Shown here: piece by piece, positions 38,826 to 47,972 of the stretch | Position numbering within the stretch: the stretch's first letter is position 1 | Layout of the letters: the number at the start of each line of letters is the position of its first letter | DNA from: Amycolatopsis thermophila | GTDB taxonomy: Bacteria > Actinomycetota > Actinomycetes > Mycobacteriales > Pseudonocardiaceae | DNA length: 64,000 bases | Direction: 5' to 3' | Assembly: GCF_030814215.1 (NCBI RefSeq) | Contig: NZ_JAUSUT010000001.1 | Location: forward strand, 2,914,001-2,978,000 | The notes under the pieces: generated by a model | Database searches by the model: none | What the model saw: only the letters and a program-made list of their open reading frames with translations | What the model was told of the DNA's origin: nothing | Program-made: the position numbers and the translations under genes

Positions 38826-39323
38826 TCAGCCGGGCTGGACCTGCAGCGACCACAGGCCCCGCACGACCAGCTGCGGGTTGCCGTTCTCGTCGACGATCGG
38901 GTTGCCCGCCGGGTCCACGGCGTAGGCCGCGCCGAGCTGCTGCACCTCGACCACCACGAGCTGGTCGTCCGGCGCGTTGCCGGTGGCCGTGTAGGCGAGC
39001 TTGGAGCCCGGCGTGAAGAACTGCTGCTTCACCGGCTGCAGCTCGCCCTTGGCGTTGGCGTACTGGACGTTCACCAGCCACGGGGTGTCGCCGATGTCGG
39101 ACGGGACGGAGATCTGCACCGGCTTGCCCCGCCGGACCTTCAGGGTCACGGCGGCGTCCGGGGACTCGTCGCAGGACTTCAGGAGCGCGTCGCAGTGGGC
39201 GATCGGCTCGGCGTTCACCGTGTGACCGTCGCCGAAGAAGGTGACCTCGGGCGGTCCGACGGAGGCGGAGCATCCGGTTAGTGCCAGCGCCCCGGCCGCG
39301 AGCAACAGCAAAGTTCGCCGCAT
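38826..39323 (-). CDS. DUF2771-family lipoprotein
   Basis: 165 aa with a lipoprotein signal (MRRTLLLLAAGALALTGCSA; lipobox LTGC). The mature part contains HTVNAEPIAHCDALLKSCDE with two cysteines, VRRGKPVQISVPSDIGDTPW and a beta-rich C-terminus, matching actinobacterial DUF2771 proteins. Function unknown; anchored outside the cytoplasmic membrane. It lies 22 bp after the MFS gene at 39346 and is probably co-transcribed with it. Confidence 0.88.
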   Translation of the reverse strand: MRRTLLLLAAGALALTGCSASVGPPEVTFFGDGHTVNAEPIAHCDALLKSCDESPDAAVTLKVRRGKPVQISVPSDIGDTPWLVNVQYANAKGELQPVKQQFFTPGSKLAYTATGNAPDDQLVVVEVQQLGAAYAVDPAGNPIVDENGNPQLVVRGLWSLQVQPG

Positions 39324-39345
39324 GCCGGAAACACTACGGGTCGGC

Positions 39346-41100
39346 TCACTGCACGCGGGGAGCGGCCCCGGTGCCGGTGCGGGCGGGCTGACGGGCCCGC
39401 CGCGCGCCCAGTCCGGGCAGGAGTGACGAACCTCTCTGCAGCAGGAACGTCTGGGCCAGGCCGAGGGCGAGCAGGATCGACACGACCAGGAACCCGATCC
39501 AGTACGTCGGGGGCAGCAGCAGGCCGACCGCGCCGCCGAACACCCACGCCAGCTGCAGCACGGTTTCCGAGCGGCCGAACGCCGACGCCCGCGACTCCTC
39601 GGGCAGGTCGCGCTGGATCACCGCGTCGAGGCTGATCTTCGCCAGCGCGCTCGCCGTGGAACCGACCAGGCCGACGACCGCGGCTGTGACGATCCCGGCC
39701 ATGACGGCGGCCAGGACCGTCGACGCCAGCGTCGCCCCGACGCACCCGAGCACCACCTGGCTCGCGTGCCCGAAGGTCAGCCGCGACCCGAGCGCGTTGC
39801 CGACGAACCCGCCGATCCCGGCCGCGCCCCCGATCAGTCCCAGCATCAGCAGTTGCATGAACGGCGTCTGCCCGCCCTGTTCCGCGTGCGCCTTCACGGC
39901 GAACGCGGCGAACATCATCAGGAAGCCGGTGAGAACCCGGATGGTCCCGTTGCCCCACAACGCGACCACGACCTCGCTGCCCATCGGCTGGCGTTTCTTC
40001 TTCTTCGCCGGGTGCGCTTTCAGCGTGGTCGGGACCTCGCCCTCGGTCACCTCGACCCACGCCGGGATCCGCATCGCCTGCACGGCACCGACCGCGCAGA
40101 TCAGGCCGGTGAACCACAGCGCGCCCGCGGAGCCGAACACCGAGTTGACGCCGGAGGCGACGGCGCCGAACACACCACCGGCGACGAGCCCGAACACGGT
40201 GAGGCGCGCGTTGGTCTTCGACAGCGTGATGTCCGGCGGTACGACCCGCGGCGTGACCGCGGACTTGAGGACCGTGAACGACTTGGACAGCACCATCTTG
40301 CCGAGCGCGGCGGGGTAGAGCCCCCAGTCGTTGAAGTGCAGGGCCATGATCACGGCCATCAGCACCTGGCCGACCGACGTGAGGCACATCGCCAGACGCC
40401 GGCCGCGCTGGATGCGATCCAGCAGCGGGCCGATGACCGGGGCCACGAGCGCGAACGGCGCGATGGTGATCAGCAGGTACAGCGCGACCTTGCCGCGGCC
40501 CTCGCCGCTGGTGGCCGCGAAGAACAGGGTGTTGGCGAGCGCGATGGCCATCGCCGCGTCACTGGCGTAGTTCAGCATCACCGCGTACGTCAGCGAGGTG
40601 AGGCCGGACTTGTCGGCGCCGTCGGCCTTGGTCGCGCGCTGGAACGCGCCGACCGCCTTGCCGCCGAGCTCCCGGCTGCGCAGCGCGGCGACCCGGGTGA
40701 CCGTCAGCTTCTTCGGCATCCGGGGCAGTGGGCCCGCGGTGGCCTCGGTGCGGTGTTCCGTGGTCGCCTCGGGCTCGGGCGGCGGCTCCTTCGCGTAGCC
40801 GTCGGTGCGGTAGTGGTCGTAGAGCGGCTCGGTGCGCCGCGGCGGCGGCTCACCGCCGGGCGGGGGCTCGGTGCTGCGCGGCGGTTCGCTGTGCCAGGGG
40901 CGCTGCGGCGGCGGGTTGTGCCGCGGCGGGTACGGGCGCGCGCCGCGCGGAGGCGGCGGCGTGCGGCTGCCCGCCGGGAACTCGCTCGTCGGTGCCTCGT
41001 CGGCGTCCGGGACCGAGGACCGATCCGGGTAGAAGCCGCCCTGGGCGCGCCACGAGTGACCGGCCCCCGGTGCCGGTGTCCACTTCCGTTTGCGCCCCAC
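39346..41100 (-). CDS. MFS-type membrane protein with long Pro-rich cytoplasmic N-terminus
   Basis: 584 aa from GTG 41100. Residues 1-125 are hydrophilic and proline-rich (repeated PPPR, RTEP, EPPP), unusual for MFS. Then come about 12 membrane segments starting near SGLTSLTYAVMLNYASDAAM, with the RIQRGRRLAMCLTSVGQ loop. It corresponds in order and neighbours to the M. tuberculosis Rv0876c protein. The transported substrate is unknown. A disordered N-terminus of this kind may serve protein interaction. Confidence 0.85.
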   Translation of the reverse strand: MGRKRKWTPAPGAGHSWRAQGGFYPDRSSVPDADEAPTSEFPAGSRTPPPPRGARPYPPRHNPPPQRPWHSEPPRSTEPPPGGEPPPRRTEPLYDHYRTDGYAKEPPPEPEATTEHRTEATAGPLPRMPKKLTVTRVAALRSRELGGKAVGAFQRATKADGADKSGLTSLTYAVMLNYASDAAMAIALANTLFFAATSGEGRGKVALYLLITIAPFALVAPVIGPLLDRIQRGRRLAMCLTSVGQVLMAVIMALHFNDWGLYPAALGKMVLSKSFTVLKSAVTPRVVPPDITLSKTNARLTVFGLVAGGVFGAVASGVNSVFGSAGALWFTGLICAVGAVQAMRIPAWVEVTEGEVPTTLKAHPAKKKKRQPMGSEVVVALWGNGTIRVLTGFLMMFAAFAVKAHAEQGGQTPFMQLLMLGLIGGAAGIGGFVGNALGSRLTFGHASQVVLGCVGATLASTVLAAVMAGIVTAAVVGLVGSTASALAKISLDAVIQRDLPEESRASAFGRSETVLQLAWVFGGAVGLLLPPTYWIGFLVVSILLALGLAQTFLLQRGSSLLPGLGARRARQPARTGTGAAPRVQ

Positions 41101-41141
41101 GGGTCAATCTTGCCGTATTCCTGGGCCGCCGCGCTGAACGA

Positions 41142-41918
41142 TCAGGCAGTGGGGACGAATTTCACCCGGAACATCAGCGGCCACAGCTTCCCGGTGAGGA
41201 GGAACTCGTCGGTGCCGGGGATCGCGGCGATGCCGTTGAGCACGTCGGCCGACGCCGCCTGGGCCGCGGTGAGCAGGCCGGACGCGGTGATCTGGCCGGT
41301 CACCTCGCCGGTCGCGGGGTCGATGCGCAGGATGCGGTCGGTCTGCCAGACGTTGGCGTAGACGGCGCCGCCCGCGCACTCCAGCTCGTTGAGCTGCGCG
41401 AACGTCTGCGCGCCGTGGTGGACGGTGACCTGGCCGGTGACCTCGAACGTCGACGGGTCGCGGAAGGTGAGGCGGTCGGAGCCGTCGCTCATCACCAGCC
41501 GGCCGTCGGCGTGGCACAGCCCCCAGCCCTCGCCGTCGTAGGACACCCGCCGCAGCTCGGCGAGCGTTCGCGCGTCCCGTTCGATCGCGACGCCGTTCTG
41601 CCAGGTCAGCTGCCACACGGTCGGGCCGGTGACGGTGATCCCCTCACCGAACAGCGGTGACGGCAGGTCCACGCGCGTGGCCGGCGGCTGCCCGGGCGCG
41701 CCGGCGCGCAGCGACGACCGGCCGACCAGGCCGGTGCCCTCGTAGAGGGTGGGGCCGGAGAACTCGAGCCCCTGCGTGAACGCCGACGGATCGTGCGGCA
41801 GCGTCTCCAGCACCTGCACCGTGAGCTGTGGAACCGTGCTCGGGGCAGGGGGTGTCGAGGCCGCGCAGCCGCTGAGCGCGGCGGCCGCGGCGAGGGTGAG
41901 GGCGATCAACGTGCGCAC
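41142..41918 (-). CDS. Glutaminyl-peptide cyclotransferase (plant-type), lipoprotein
   Basis: 258 aa from GTG 41918 with GGTGGAG upstream. A lipoprotein signal (TLIALTLAAAAALSGCAA) leads to a five-bladed beta-propeller of the plant/bacterial glutaminyl cyclase type: DPSAFTQGLEFSGPTLYEGTG, GEGWGLCHADGRLVMSDGS, LNELECAGGAVYANVWQTD (quoted in part), and LNGIAAIPGTDEFLLTGKLW. It converts N-terminal Gln of secreted peptides to pyroglutamate. Extracytoplasmic. Divergent from the DUF3027 gene. Confidence 0.92.
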   Translation of the reverse strand: MRTLIALTLAAAAALSGCAASTPPAPSTVPQLTVQVLETLPHDPSAFTQGLEFSGPTLYEGTGLVGRSSLRAGAPGQPPATRVDLPSPLFGEGITVTGPTVWQLTWQNGVAIERDARTLAELRRVSYDGEGWGLCHADGRLVMSDGSDRLTFRDPSTFEVTGQVTVHHGAQTFAQLNELECAGGAVYANVWQTDRILRIDPATGEVTGQITASGLLTAAQAASADVLNGIAAIPGTDEFLLTGKLWPLMFRVKFVPTA

Positions 41919-41967
41919 GGCTCCACCCTGACACGGAGGCGTTGAGCGCGCGGGGCACAATTGGGGT

Positions 41968-42789
41968 ATGACGCTGCTGCTCACCCTGGACGACGGCTCC
42001 GTGGAGCGCGCCCTCGCCGAGGCGGTCGACCTCGCTCGCGGGGCCGCGGTCGAAGAGGCGGGCGCCGACCAGGTCGGGGAGCACGTCGGCGTGTCGCGGG
42101 AGGACGCGGTCTCGGCGAGCCACCTGTTCGAGGCGCGGGTGCCCGGCTACCGCGGCTGGCGCTGGTCGGTGACCGTCGCGAACGCGGGCCCGGACACGCC
42201 GGTGACGGTGAGCGAGGTCGTGCTCGTGCCCGGCCCGGACGCCCTGATCGCCCCGCAGTGGGTGCCGTGGGAGCGCCGGGTGCGCGCCGGTGACCTGGGC
42301 GTCGGCGACCTCCTCCCGCCGGACAAGGACGACCCGCGCCTGGTGCCGGCGTACCTGCAGTCCGACGACCCGGCGGTCGAGGAGGTCGCGCACGAGGTCG
42401 GCCTCGGCCGGGTGCACGTGCTGTCCCGCTACGGCCGCGAGGAGGCCGCCACGCGGTGGCACCGCGGCGAGTTCGGCCCGCGGTCGGACATGGCCCGCAG
42501 CGCGCCCGCCCACTGCGGCACGTGCGGCTTCTACCTCCCGCTCGCCGGGTCGCTGCGCGCGGCGTTCGGCGTGTGCGGCAACGAGATCGCGCCGGCCGAC
42601 GGCACCGTGGTGCACGCCGAGTACGGCTGCGGCGCGCACTCCGAGGTCGAGGTCGAGGTGACCTCGTCGGTGCCGGTCGCCGAGCTGGTCTACGACGACT
42701 CGCTGCTGGACATGGAGCCGGTCGAGGAGCCCAAGGCCGAGACGGGCGCCACCGCGGACGTCGAGACGGCGAGTGAGTCAGCTGAGTGA
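41968..42789 (+). CDS. DUF3027 protein with cysteine-rich C-terminal region
   Basis: 273 aa from ATG 41968. A family conserved in actinobacteria (Rv0877-like) with no assigned function. The N-terminal part includes REDAVSASHLFEARVPGYRG and RWSVTVANAGPD. From residue 183, the pattern HCGTCGFYLPLAG, then VCGNEIAPADGTVVH and YGCGAHSE, supplies four or more cysteines and suggests a zinc site. The acidic tail (EEPKAETGATADVETASE) overlaps the next gene by 17 bases, so the ATPase-like protein downstream is translationally coupled to it. Confidence 0.88.
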   Translation: MTLLLTLDDGSVERALAEAVDLARGAAVEEAGADQVGEHVGVSREDAVSASHLFEARVPGYRGWRWSVTVANAGPDTPVTVSEVVLVPGPDALIAPQWVPWERRVRAGDLGVGDLLPPDKDDPRLVPAYLQSDDPAVEEVAHEVGLGRVHVLSRYGREEAATRWHRGEFGPRSDMARSAPAHCGTCGFYLPLAGSLRAAFGVCGNEIAPADGTVVHAEYGCGAHSEVEVEVTSSVPVAELVYDDSLLDMEPVEEPKAETGATADVETASESAE

Positions 42790-45523
42790 TCCGTTCGGCA
42801 CCGGGGCGCTGCGTGCCTCGGTGCTGCGGGCCTGGCGGGACTCGCCGACCCGGTTCACCGAGGACCTCAACGCCGAAGGCGACCTCCGGGCCGGCGGTTA
42901 CCGCGACCGGCTGTTCGTCGAGCTGGCGCAGAACGCGGCCGATGCCGCCGCGATGAGCGGAACCCCCGGCGCGCTGCGGGTTTCCGTCGTCGACGGGGAA
43001 CTGCGCGTCGCCAACACCGGTGCGCCGCTCGACGCCGCCGGGGTCGCGTCGCTGGCTTCGCTGCGAGCGTCGGCCAAGCAGGGCGGCACCGTCGGTCGGT
43101 TCGGCGTCGGGTTCGCCGCGGTGCTCGCGGTCAGCAGCGAGCCGCGGGTGATCTCGCGCACCGGTGGTGTCGCGTTCTCCGAGGCGCGGACGCGTGCGGC
43201 CGTCGAGCGCGACGGCACCGTGCCCGTGCTGCGCCTGCCGTGGCCCGCCGACGAGGACGTCCCCGACGGCTTCGACACCGAGGTCCGCCTCCCACTGCGG
43301 GACGGCGTCGACCCGGACGACCTGCTCGCGCGCCTGGCCGACGAGGCCGAGGACCTGCTGCTGTCGCTGCCCTGGCTGGCGCGGATCGAGGCGCCCGCCG
43401 GGGTCTGGACGCGCTCCCAAGTGGACGGTGTGGTCGAACTGGGCACACCGTCCGGCACGGTCCGCTGGCTGACCCAGGCCGGTGAGCACGCGGTGTGGGC
43501 GAAGCCGGTCGACGGGCGGCTCACCGAGGACGTGCTGCACGCGCCGACGCCGACGGACGAGCGGTTGTCGTTGCCGGCCCGGCTGATCGCGACCGTGCCG
43601 CTGGAGCCGTCGCGGCGCCGGGTGCTGCCGGGTGCCGACGCCGCGCTCGCCGCGGCCGCCCGCGAATACCCGGCGCTGGTGCGCAAGCTCGCGCCGGAGG
43701 ACCGGCTGGACCTGGTTCCCGAGGCCGGTTTCCCGCTGTCCGAAGTGGATGGAACCCTGCGCGAGCTGGTCGGCCGCCAGCTGGCGACCCAGGCCTGGCT
43801 GCCCGCCGCCCGCGGCGACGATCTCGTGCCCTCGGGCGCCCGCGTGCTGGCGGTCGAGTCGCCGCGGCTGCTGGAGCTGCTCGCCGACGTCGTCCCCGGG
43901 CTCGCCGGCATCAGCGGGTACGAGCCGGCGCAGGTCCTCGCGACCGTCGGCGCCGACCGGCTCGACGTCTCCGAGCTGGCCGACCTGCTCACCGGCGTCG
44001 ACCGCGACCTTCAGTGGTGGGTCGAGCTCTACGACGCGTTCCTGCCGTTGCTGGACAACCACGAGGTGACCGCGGACGACCTGGGCGCGCTACCGGTGCC
44101 GATGGCCGACGGGCGGACGCTGCCCGGCCCGCGCGGCGCGCTGTTGCTGGGTGCGTCCGAACTGCTGGACCTGCTGGCCGACGCCGACGTCGGCGGCCTG
44201 CGGCTGGTGCACCCGCGGGCCGCGCACCCGCTGCTCGAACGCCTCGGCGCCAAGCAGGCGGAGGCCACAGACCTGCTCGAAGCGCCCGCCCTGCGCGACG
44301 CCGTCGAGCGCAGCGTGACCGATGCCGAGTCCGGTTTGGACACGTCACCGCTGGCGAAAGCCGTGCTGCGCCTGGCTTCCGAGACCTCCGGCGAAGGGCT
44401 GGGCGCGCTCGCGCTGCCGTCCGAGGACGGCTGGCGCCGGGCCGACGAACTGGTGCTGCCGAACTCGCCGCTGCGCGAGGTGTTCGACCCCGAGGTGTTC
44501 GAGGAGGACGGTCCGTTCTCCGTGCTGGACGCGGAGTTCGCCGAGCAGTGGCCCGCGCGGGTGCTCATCGAGCTGGGCGTGCTGGACGAGTTCCTGGTCG
44601 TGGAGAACCCCGACGAGCGGCCGGAGATCCGCGACCTCGACCTCGTGGCCGACGACGCGTGGCCGCGCGCACTGGCGCTGATCGCCGGACGGCGCGAGAC
44701 GTGGGCGGCCCTGACGATGCCGGACAGCCCGTCGGCGGCCTGGCTGGCACGCAACGCGCTGCTCGCCGGGCGCCCGCCCGCGGAGTGGCGCCTGCCCGGC
44801 GCCGAGTCCCTGGCCGGGCTGTACGACCCGGTGCCCGACGTCGGCGTGCGCCCGGACGTGCTGGCCGCGGCCGGGGTCCGGGCGGAGCTGGCCGTGCGGA
44901 ACCTGGACGACGCGGCCGACCTGCTCGACCGGCTCGGCGATCCGGACCGCGAGGTGTCGCCGGGACTGGTCCTGCGCGCGCACGCCGTGCTCGCCGCCGC
45001 CGACCTGGACTGGTCCGAGCTGGACGCGCCGGAGCGGGTCCGCACCGTGGACGGTTCCGTGGTGGACGCCGAGCGGACCGCGGTGCTCGACCTGCCCTGG
45101 CTCGGCGCGGTGTGGGCGCCGGAACGCCTGGTCGCGGCCGCGCCGGGGGCGGACCCGGCCGCGCTGGCCGAGTTGCTGGACATCCCGCTGCTCAGCGAGC
45201 ACGCGGACGCCCGGATCAGCAGCGACGGCGAGTTCGTGCCGTGGCCGGAGATGACCGCGCTGGTCCTGGCCGCGGAGCTGCTGGACATCCGGCTGCCGGA
45301 CGGTGGCCTGGTCGTGCACGACGAGTTGACGGTCGAGGTCGACGGAGTCAAGCGCGCCACGCCGTGGTGGGTCGAAAGTGGGACGTTTCACGGGGAACAT
45401 CACGCGGAGGACTCCCCGGAAGGGCTGGCCCGCGCGTTCGCCTGGGCGACCGGCCGCTGGGCGGACCGGCACCTGGTCGAAGCCGTGCTGAACGACCCGG
45501 CGACGACGACCTACCTGCTCTAG
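42773..45523 (+). CDS. Large sacsin/Hsp90-like ATP-binding protein
   Basis: 916 aa from GTG 42773. Residues 1-150 form a Bergerat-fold ATP site of the sacsin/Hsp90 type: N box VELAQNAADAAAMSG (Glu50, Asn54, Asp57), a degenerate G1 box RVANTGAPLD, and the lid/G2 box TVGRFGVGFAAVLAV, like GxFGVGF of Hsp90. The remaining ~750 residues are acidic, Leu/Ala/Asp-rich and predicted helical, with repeated LLDLLADAD-like stretches but no further domain I recognise. A chaperone or nucleic-acid-linked ATPase role is possible. Coupling to DUF3027 implies a shared function. Confidence 0.85.
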   Translation: MSQLSDPFGTGALRASVLRAWRDSPTRFTEDLNAEGDLRAGGYRDRLFVELAQNAADAAAMSGTPGALRVSVVDGELRVANTGAPLDAAGVASLASLRASAKQGGTVGRFGVGFAAVLAVSSEPRVISRTGGVAFSEARTRAAVERDGTVPVLRLPWPADEDVPDGFDTEVRLPLRDGVDPDDLLARLADEAEDLLLSLPWLARIEAPAGVWTRSQVDGVVELGTPSGTVRWLTQAGEHAVWAKPVDGRLTEDVLHAPTPTDERLSLPARLIATVPLEPSRRRVLPGADAALAAAAREYPALVRKLAPEDRLDLVPEAGFPLSEVDGTLRELVGRQLATQAWLPAARGDDLVPSGARVLAVESPRLLELLADVVPGLAGISGYEPAQVLATVGADRLDVSELADLLTGVDRDLQWWVELYDAFLPLLDNHEVTADDLGALPVPMADGRTLPGPRGALLLGASELLDLLADADVGGLRLVHPRAAHPLLERLGAKQAEATDLLEAPALRDAVERSVTDAESGLDTSPLAKAVLRLASETSGEGLGALALPSEDGWRRADELVLPNSPLREVFDPEVFEEDGPFSVLDAEFAEQWPARVLIELGVLDEFLVVENPDERPEIRDLDLVADDAWPRALALIAGRRETWAALTMPDSPSAAWLARNALLAGRPPAEWRLPGAESLAGLYDPVPDVGVRPDVLAAAGVRAELAVRNLDDAADLLDRLGDPDREVSPGLVLRAHAVLAAADLDWSELDAPERVRTVDGSVVDAERTAVLDLPWLGAVWAPERLVAAAPGADPAALAELLDIPLLSEHADARISSDGEFVPWPEMTALVLAAELLDIRLPDGGLVVHDELTVEVDGVKRATPWWVESGTFHGEHHAEDSPEGLARAFAWATGRWADRHLVEAVLNDPATTTYLL

Positions 45524-45810
45524 AGGCCCGTCTGGGCGCTGCGGCTGCCGCGCCGGCGGGCCCAGCGCTGCCAGCTCATGATGCCCATGCCGATCAGGCC
45601 CAGGACGACACCGGACAGGCACGTCCACATCCACACGCCCGCCGGCCCGCCCGTGCCGAACAGGCGGATCGCGCCCAGCACGAGAAAAGCGGCCAGCCAG
45701 ACGAGTGTGCCGACCACGACGACCGGGTAGAGCGTCACAAGTCGCGGCGGTAGCTCGGGCACCGGAAGCAACGGACGTTTAACATCCCCGGCGTTGATGG
45801 GATCGGCCAC
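45520..45810 (-). CDS. DUF2530 two-helix membrane protein
   Basis: 96 aa from GTG 45810 (MADPINAGDVKRPLLPVPEL). Two membrane helices follow: TLYPVVVVGTLVWLAAFLVL and WMWTCLSGVVLGLIGMGIMS, then a basic tail (WARRRGSRS). It matches the small DUF2530 proteins that sit between DUF3027 and the MarR/SpoU genes in related genomes. Function unknown. It overlaps the preceding convergent gene by 4 bases. Confidence 0.88.
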   Translation of the reverse strand: MADPINAGDVKRPLLPVPELPPRLVTLYPVVVVGTLVWLAAFLVLGAIRLFGTGGPAGVWMWTCLSGVVLGLIGMGIMSWQRWARRRGSRSAQTGL

Positions 45811-45853
45811 GTCAGGAAGGCTACCCGCGAGGTAGCGGACAGAGGCAGGACGC

Positions 45854-47335
45854 ATGACGGAACAGCAGACCCGGACCCGCACCCAGGCTGCGGCCAGGAC
45901 CGGACTCGACCGGTTCTTCAAGATCAGTGAGCGCGGGTCGAGCGTCGGCCGCGAGGTCCGCGGCGGGCTCGTCACGTTCGTCACGATGGCCTACATCGTG
46001 GTGCTCAACCCGCTGATCATCGGCAGCTTCTCGACGCAGGACGCCGGCGCGCACAAGGACCTGTTCGGCAACATCCTGCCGGTCCCGCAGGTGGCGGCGG
46101 TGACCGCGCTGGTCGCCGGCGTGATGACGATCCTGATGGGTCTCGTGGCGAACTACCCGTTCGCGATGGCCACCGGCCTGGGGATCAACTCGATGCTCGC
46201 GGTCACCATGGCGCCGCGGATGAGCTGGCCGGCGGCGATGGGGCTGGTGCTGCTCAACGGCCTGATCATCCTCGTCCTGGTGCTGACCGGTGTGCGGACG
46301 ATCGTGTTCCGGGCCGTGCCCGCCCCGCTCAAGGCGGCGATCGCGGTCGGGATCGGCCTGTTCATCACGCTGATCGGCCTGGTCGACGCCGGTTTCGTGC
46401 GGCGCATCCCGGACGCGGCGAACACGACCGTGCCGGTCGGCCTCGGCATCGGCGGCTCGATCTCGAGCTGGCCGACCCTGGTGTTCGTCATCGGGCTCCT
46501 GATCACCGGCATCCTGGTGGCGAAGCGGGTGCGCGGCGGAATCCTGATCGGCGTCCTGGTGACCACCGTGATCGCGATCGTCCTGGAGTCGATCGTCAAG
46601 GCCGGCCCGTCCAACGGCACCAACCCGAAGGGCTGGAACCTGGGCTACCCGGCGCTGCCGGACAAGGTCGCCGGGCTGCCGGACCTGTCCCTGCTGGGCC
46701 GGGTCAACTTCGACGCGTGGGTGCAGGTGCCCGCGATCACCGCGGCGCTGCTCGTGTTCACGCTCATCCTGACCGACTTCTTCGACACGATTGGGACGAT
46801 GACCGGCCTCGGCAAGGAGGGCGGCCTGCTGAACGAGAAGGGCGAGTTGCCCAACACCGGCAAGGCGCTGTTCGTGGACAGCCTGGGTGCGGTGGCCGGC
46901 GGCGTCGCCTCGTCGAGTTCGAACACCGTGTTCGTCGAGTCGGCGTCCGGCATCGCCGAGGGCGCGCGCACCGGGCTGGCCAACGTGGTCACCGGGCTGC
47001 TGTTCATCGCCGCGATGTTCTTCACCCCGCTGTACGAGGTAATCCCCGTCGAGGCCGCGGCGCCCGCGCTGGTGATCGTCGGCGCGCTGATGATCAGCCA
47101 GGTGCGCGAGATCGACTTCACCGACTTCCGGATCGCGCTGCCCGCGTTCCTGACGATCGTGGTCATGCCGTTCACGTACTCGATCACCAACGGGATCGGC
47201 GCCGGGTTCATCACCTACGTGGCCATCCAGATCGTGACCGGCGGGGCGCGGAAGGTGCACCCGCTGCTGTGGGTGATCGCGGTGGCGTTCGTGGCCTACT
47301 TCGCGGTCGGCCCGATCCAGGAGGCGCTCGGCTGA
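45854..47335 (+). CDS. NCS2/AzgA-type purine permease
   Basis: 493 aa from ATG 45854. It opens with LDRFFKISERGSSVGREVRG and GLVTFVTMAYIVVLNPLII, the signature of AzgA/PbuG hypoxanthine-guanine-adenine transporters, and has about 12-14 membrane segments. Further family motifs are GLGINSMLAVTM, ILTDFFDTIGTMTGLGKEGG and SSSNTVFVESASGIAEGART. It is a proton symporter in the plasma membrane. It is divergent from DUF2530 and its 3' end overlaps the convergent TetR gene by 40 bases. Confidence 0.94.
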   Translation: MTEQQTRTRTQAAARTGLDRFFKISERGSSVGREVRGGLVTFVTMAYIVVLNPLIIGSFSTQDAGAHKDLFGNILPVPQVAAVTALVAGVMTILMGLVANYPFAMATGLGINSMLAVTMAPRMSWPAAMGLVLLNGLIILVLVLTGVRTIVFRAVPAPLKAAIAVGIGLFITLIGLVDAGFVRRIPDAANTTVPVGLGIGGSISSWPTLVFVIGLLITGILVAKRVRGGILIGVLVTTVIAIVLESIVKAGPSNGTNPKGWNLGYPALPDKVAGLPDLSLLGRVNFDAWVQVPAITAALLVFTLILTDFFDTIGTMTGLGKEGGLLNEKGELPNTGKALFVDSLGAVAGGVASSSSNTVFVESASGIAEGARTGLANVVTGLLFIAAMFFTPLYEVIPVEAAAPALVIVGALMISQVREIDFTDFRIALPAFLTIVVMPFTYSITNGIGAGFITYVAIQIVTGGARKVHPLLWVIAVAFVAYFAVGPIQEALG

Positions 47336-47901
47336 GCCACGAGTCGCTCGACGGCGGCGGTGACCAGCTCGTCGCGCTCGGCCTCGGAGAAGACGTCGGG
47401 CAGGGTGAGCTGCTCGACGATCAGCCAGTTGAGGGCCAGGAACAGCAGGCGCACGGCCATCGCGTCGCCGGGCAGGCCGGACGACTCGTGGTAGGCCACG
47501 TTGGCCGCGACGTCGGCGCGCACGCGTTCGGTCAGCACCTCGCGCAGCCGCGGTCGCCGGGTGGCCTCCAGGCGTAGCTCGAGCAGCGCGAGGTAGCCGC
47601 TGCGGAACGCGCTGATCCGGCTCACCAGCTCGCGCATCAGCTGGGTGTAGGTCTCCCGGTCCGGCTCGGCCGACAGCTGACGGGCGATCGTCGCGTCGTC
47701 GGGCTGGAGCCGTTCGTACACCCGCTCCCCGGCCTGGTACAGCAGGTCGTCGCGGTTGGCGAAGTAGTTCGAGGCCGTGCCGGTGGGCACGCCGGCCTTG
47801 GCGTCGACGGCGCGGAAGGTGAGGCCGCGGGCCCCTTCTCCGGCCAGGACTTCGATCGCCGCGTCGACCAGAGCGGTCCGGCGTTCGGTGTTCTTGCGCA
47901 T
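47296..47901 (-). CDS. TetR-family regulator
   Basis: 201 aa from ATG 47901 (MRKNTERRTALVDAAIEVLA). The HTH is FRAVDAKAGVPTGTASNYFAN, followed by a helical ligand domain with LRLEATRRPRLREVLTE. It is divergent from the RibD/DHFR-like gene; the 71-bp gap contains two AGTACT elements, a plausible operator. It likely represses that gene and itself. Confidence 0.9.
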   Translation of the reverse strand: MRKNTERRTALVDAAIEVLAGEGARGLTFRAVDAKAGVPTGTASNYFANRDDLLYQAGERVYERLQPDDATIARQLSAEPDRETYTQLMRELVSRISAFRSGYLALLELRLEATRRPRLREVLTERVRADVAANVAYHESSGLPGDAMAVRLLFLALNWLIVEQLTLPDVFSEAERDELVTAAVERLVAQPSASWIGPTAK

Positions 47902-47922
47902 GGTTGACACCACTCCATCTGT

Positions 47923-47957
47923 AGTACTAACCTTCGAACCACTACGGACATAGTACT
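47923..47957. promoter_or_regulatory. Candidate TetR operator in the divergent gap
   Basis: Two identical AGTACT palindromes (47923-47928 and 47952-47957), both within TAGTACT, lie between the TetR gene and the divergent reductase-like gene. Spacing is 29 bp (about three helical turns). Either copy could also serve as a -10 element. Confidence 0.45.
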
Positions 47958-47972
47958 TCAGAAGGAGTGGTT

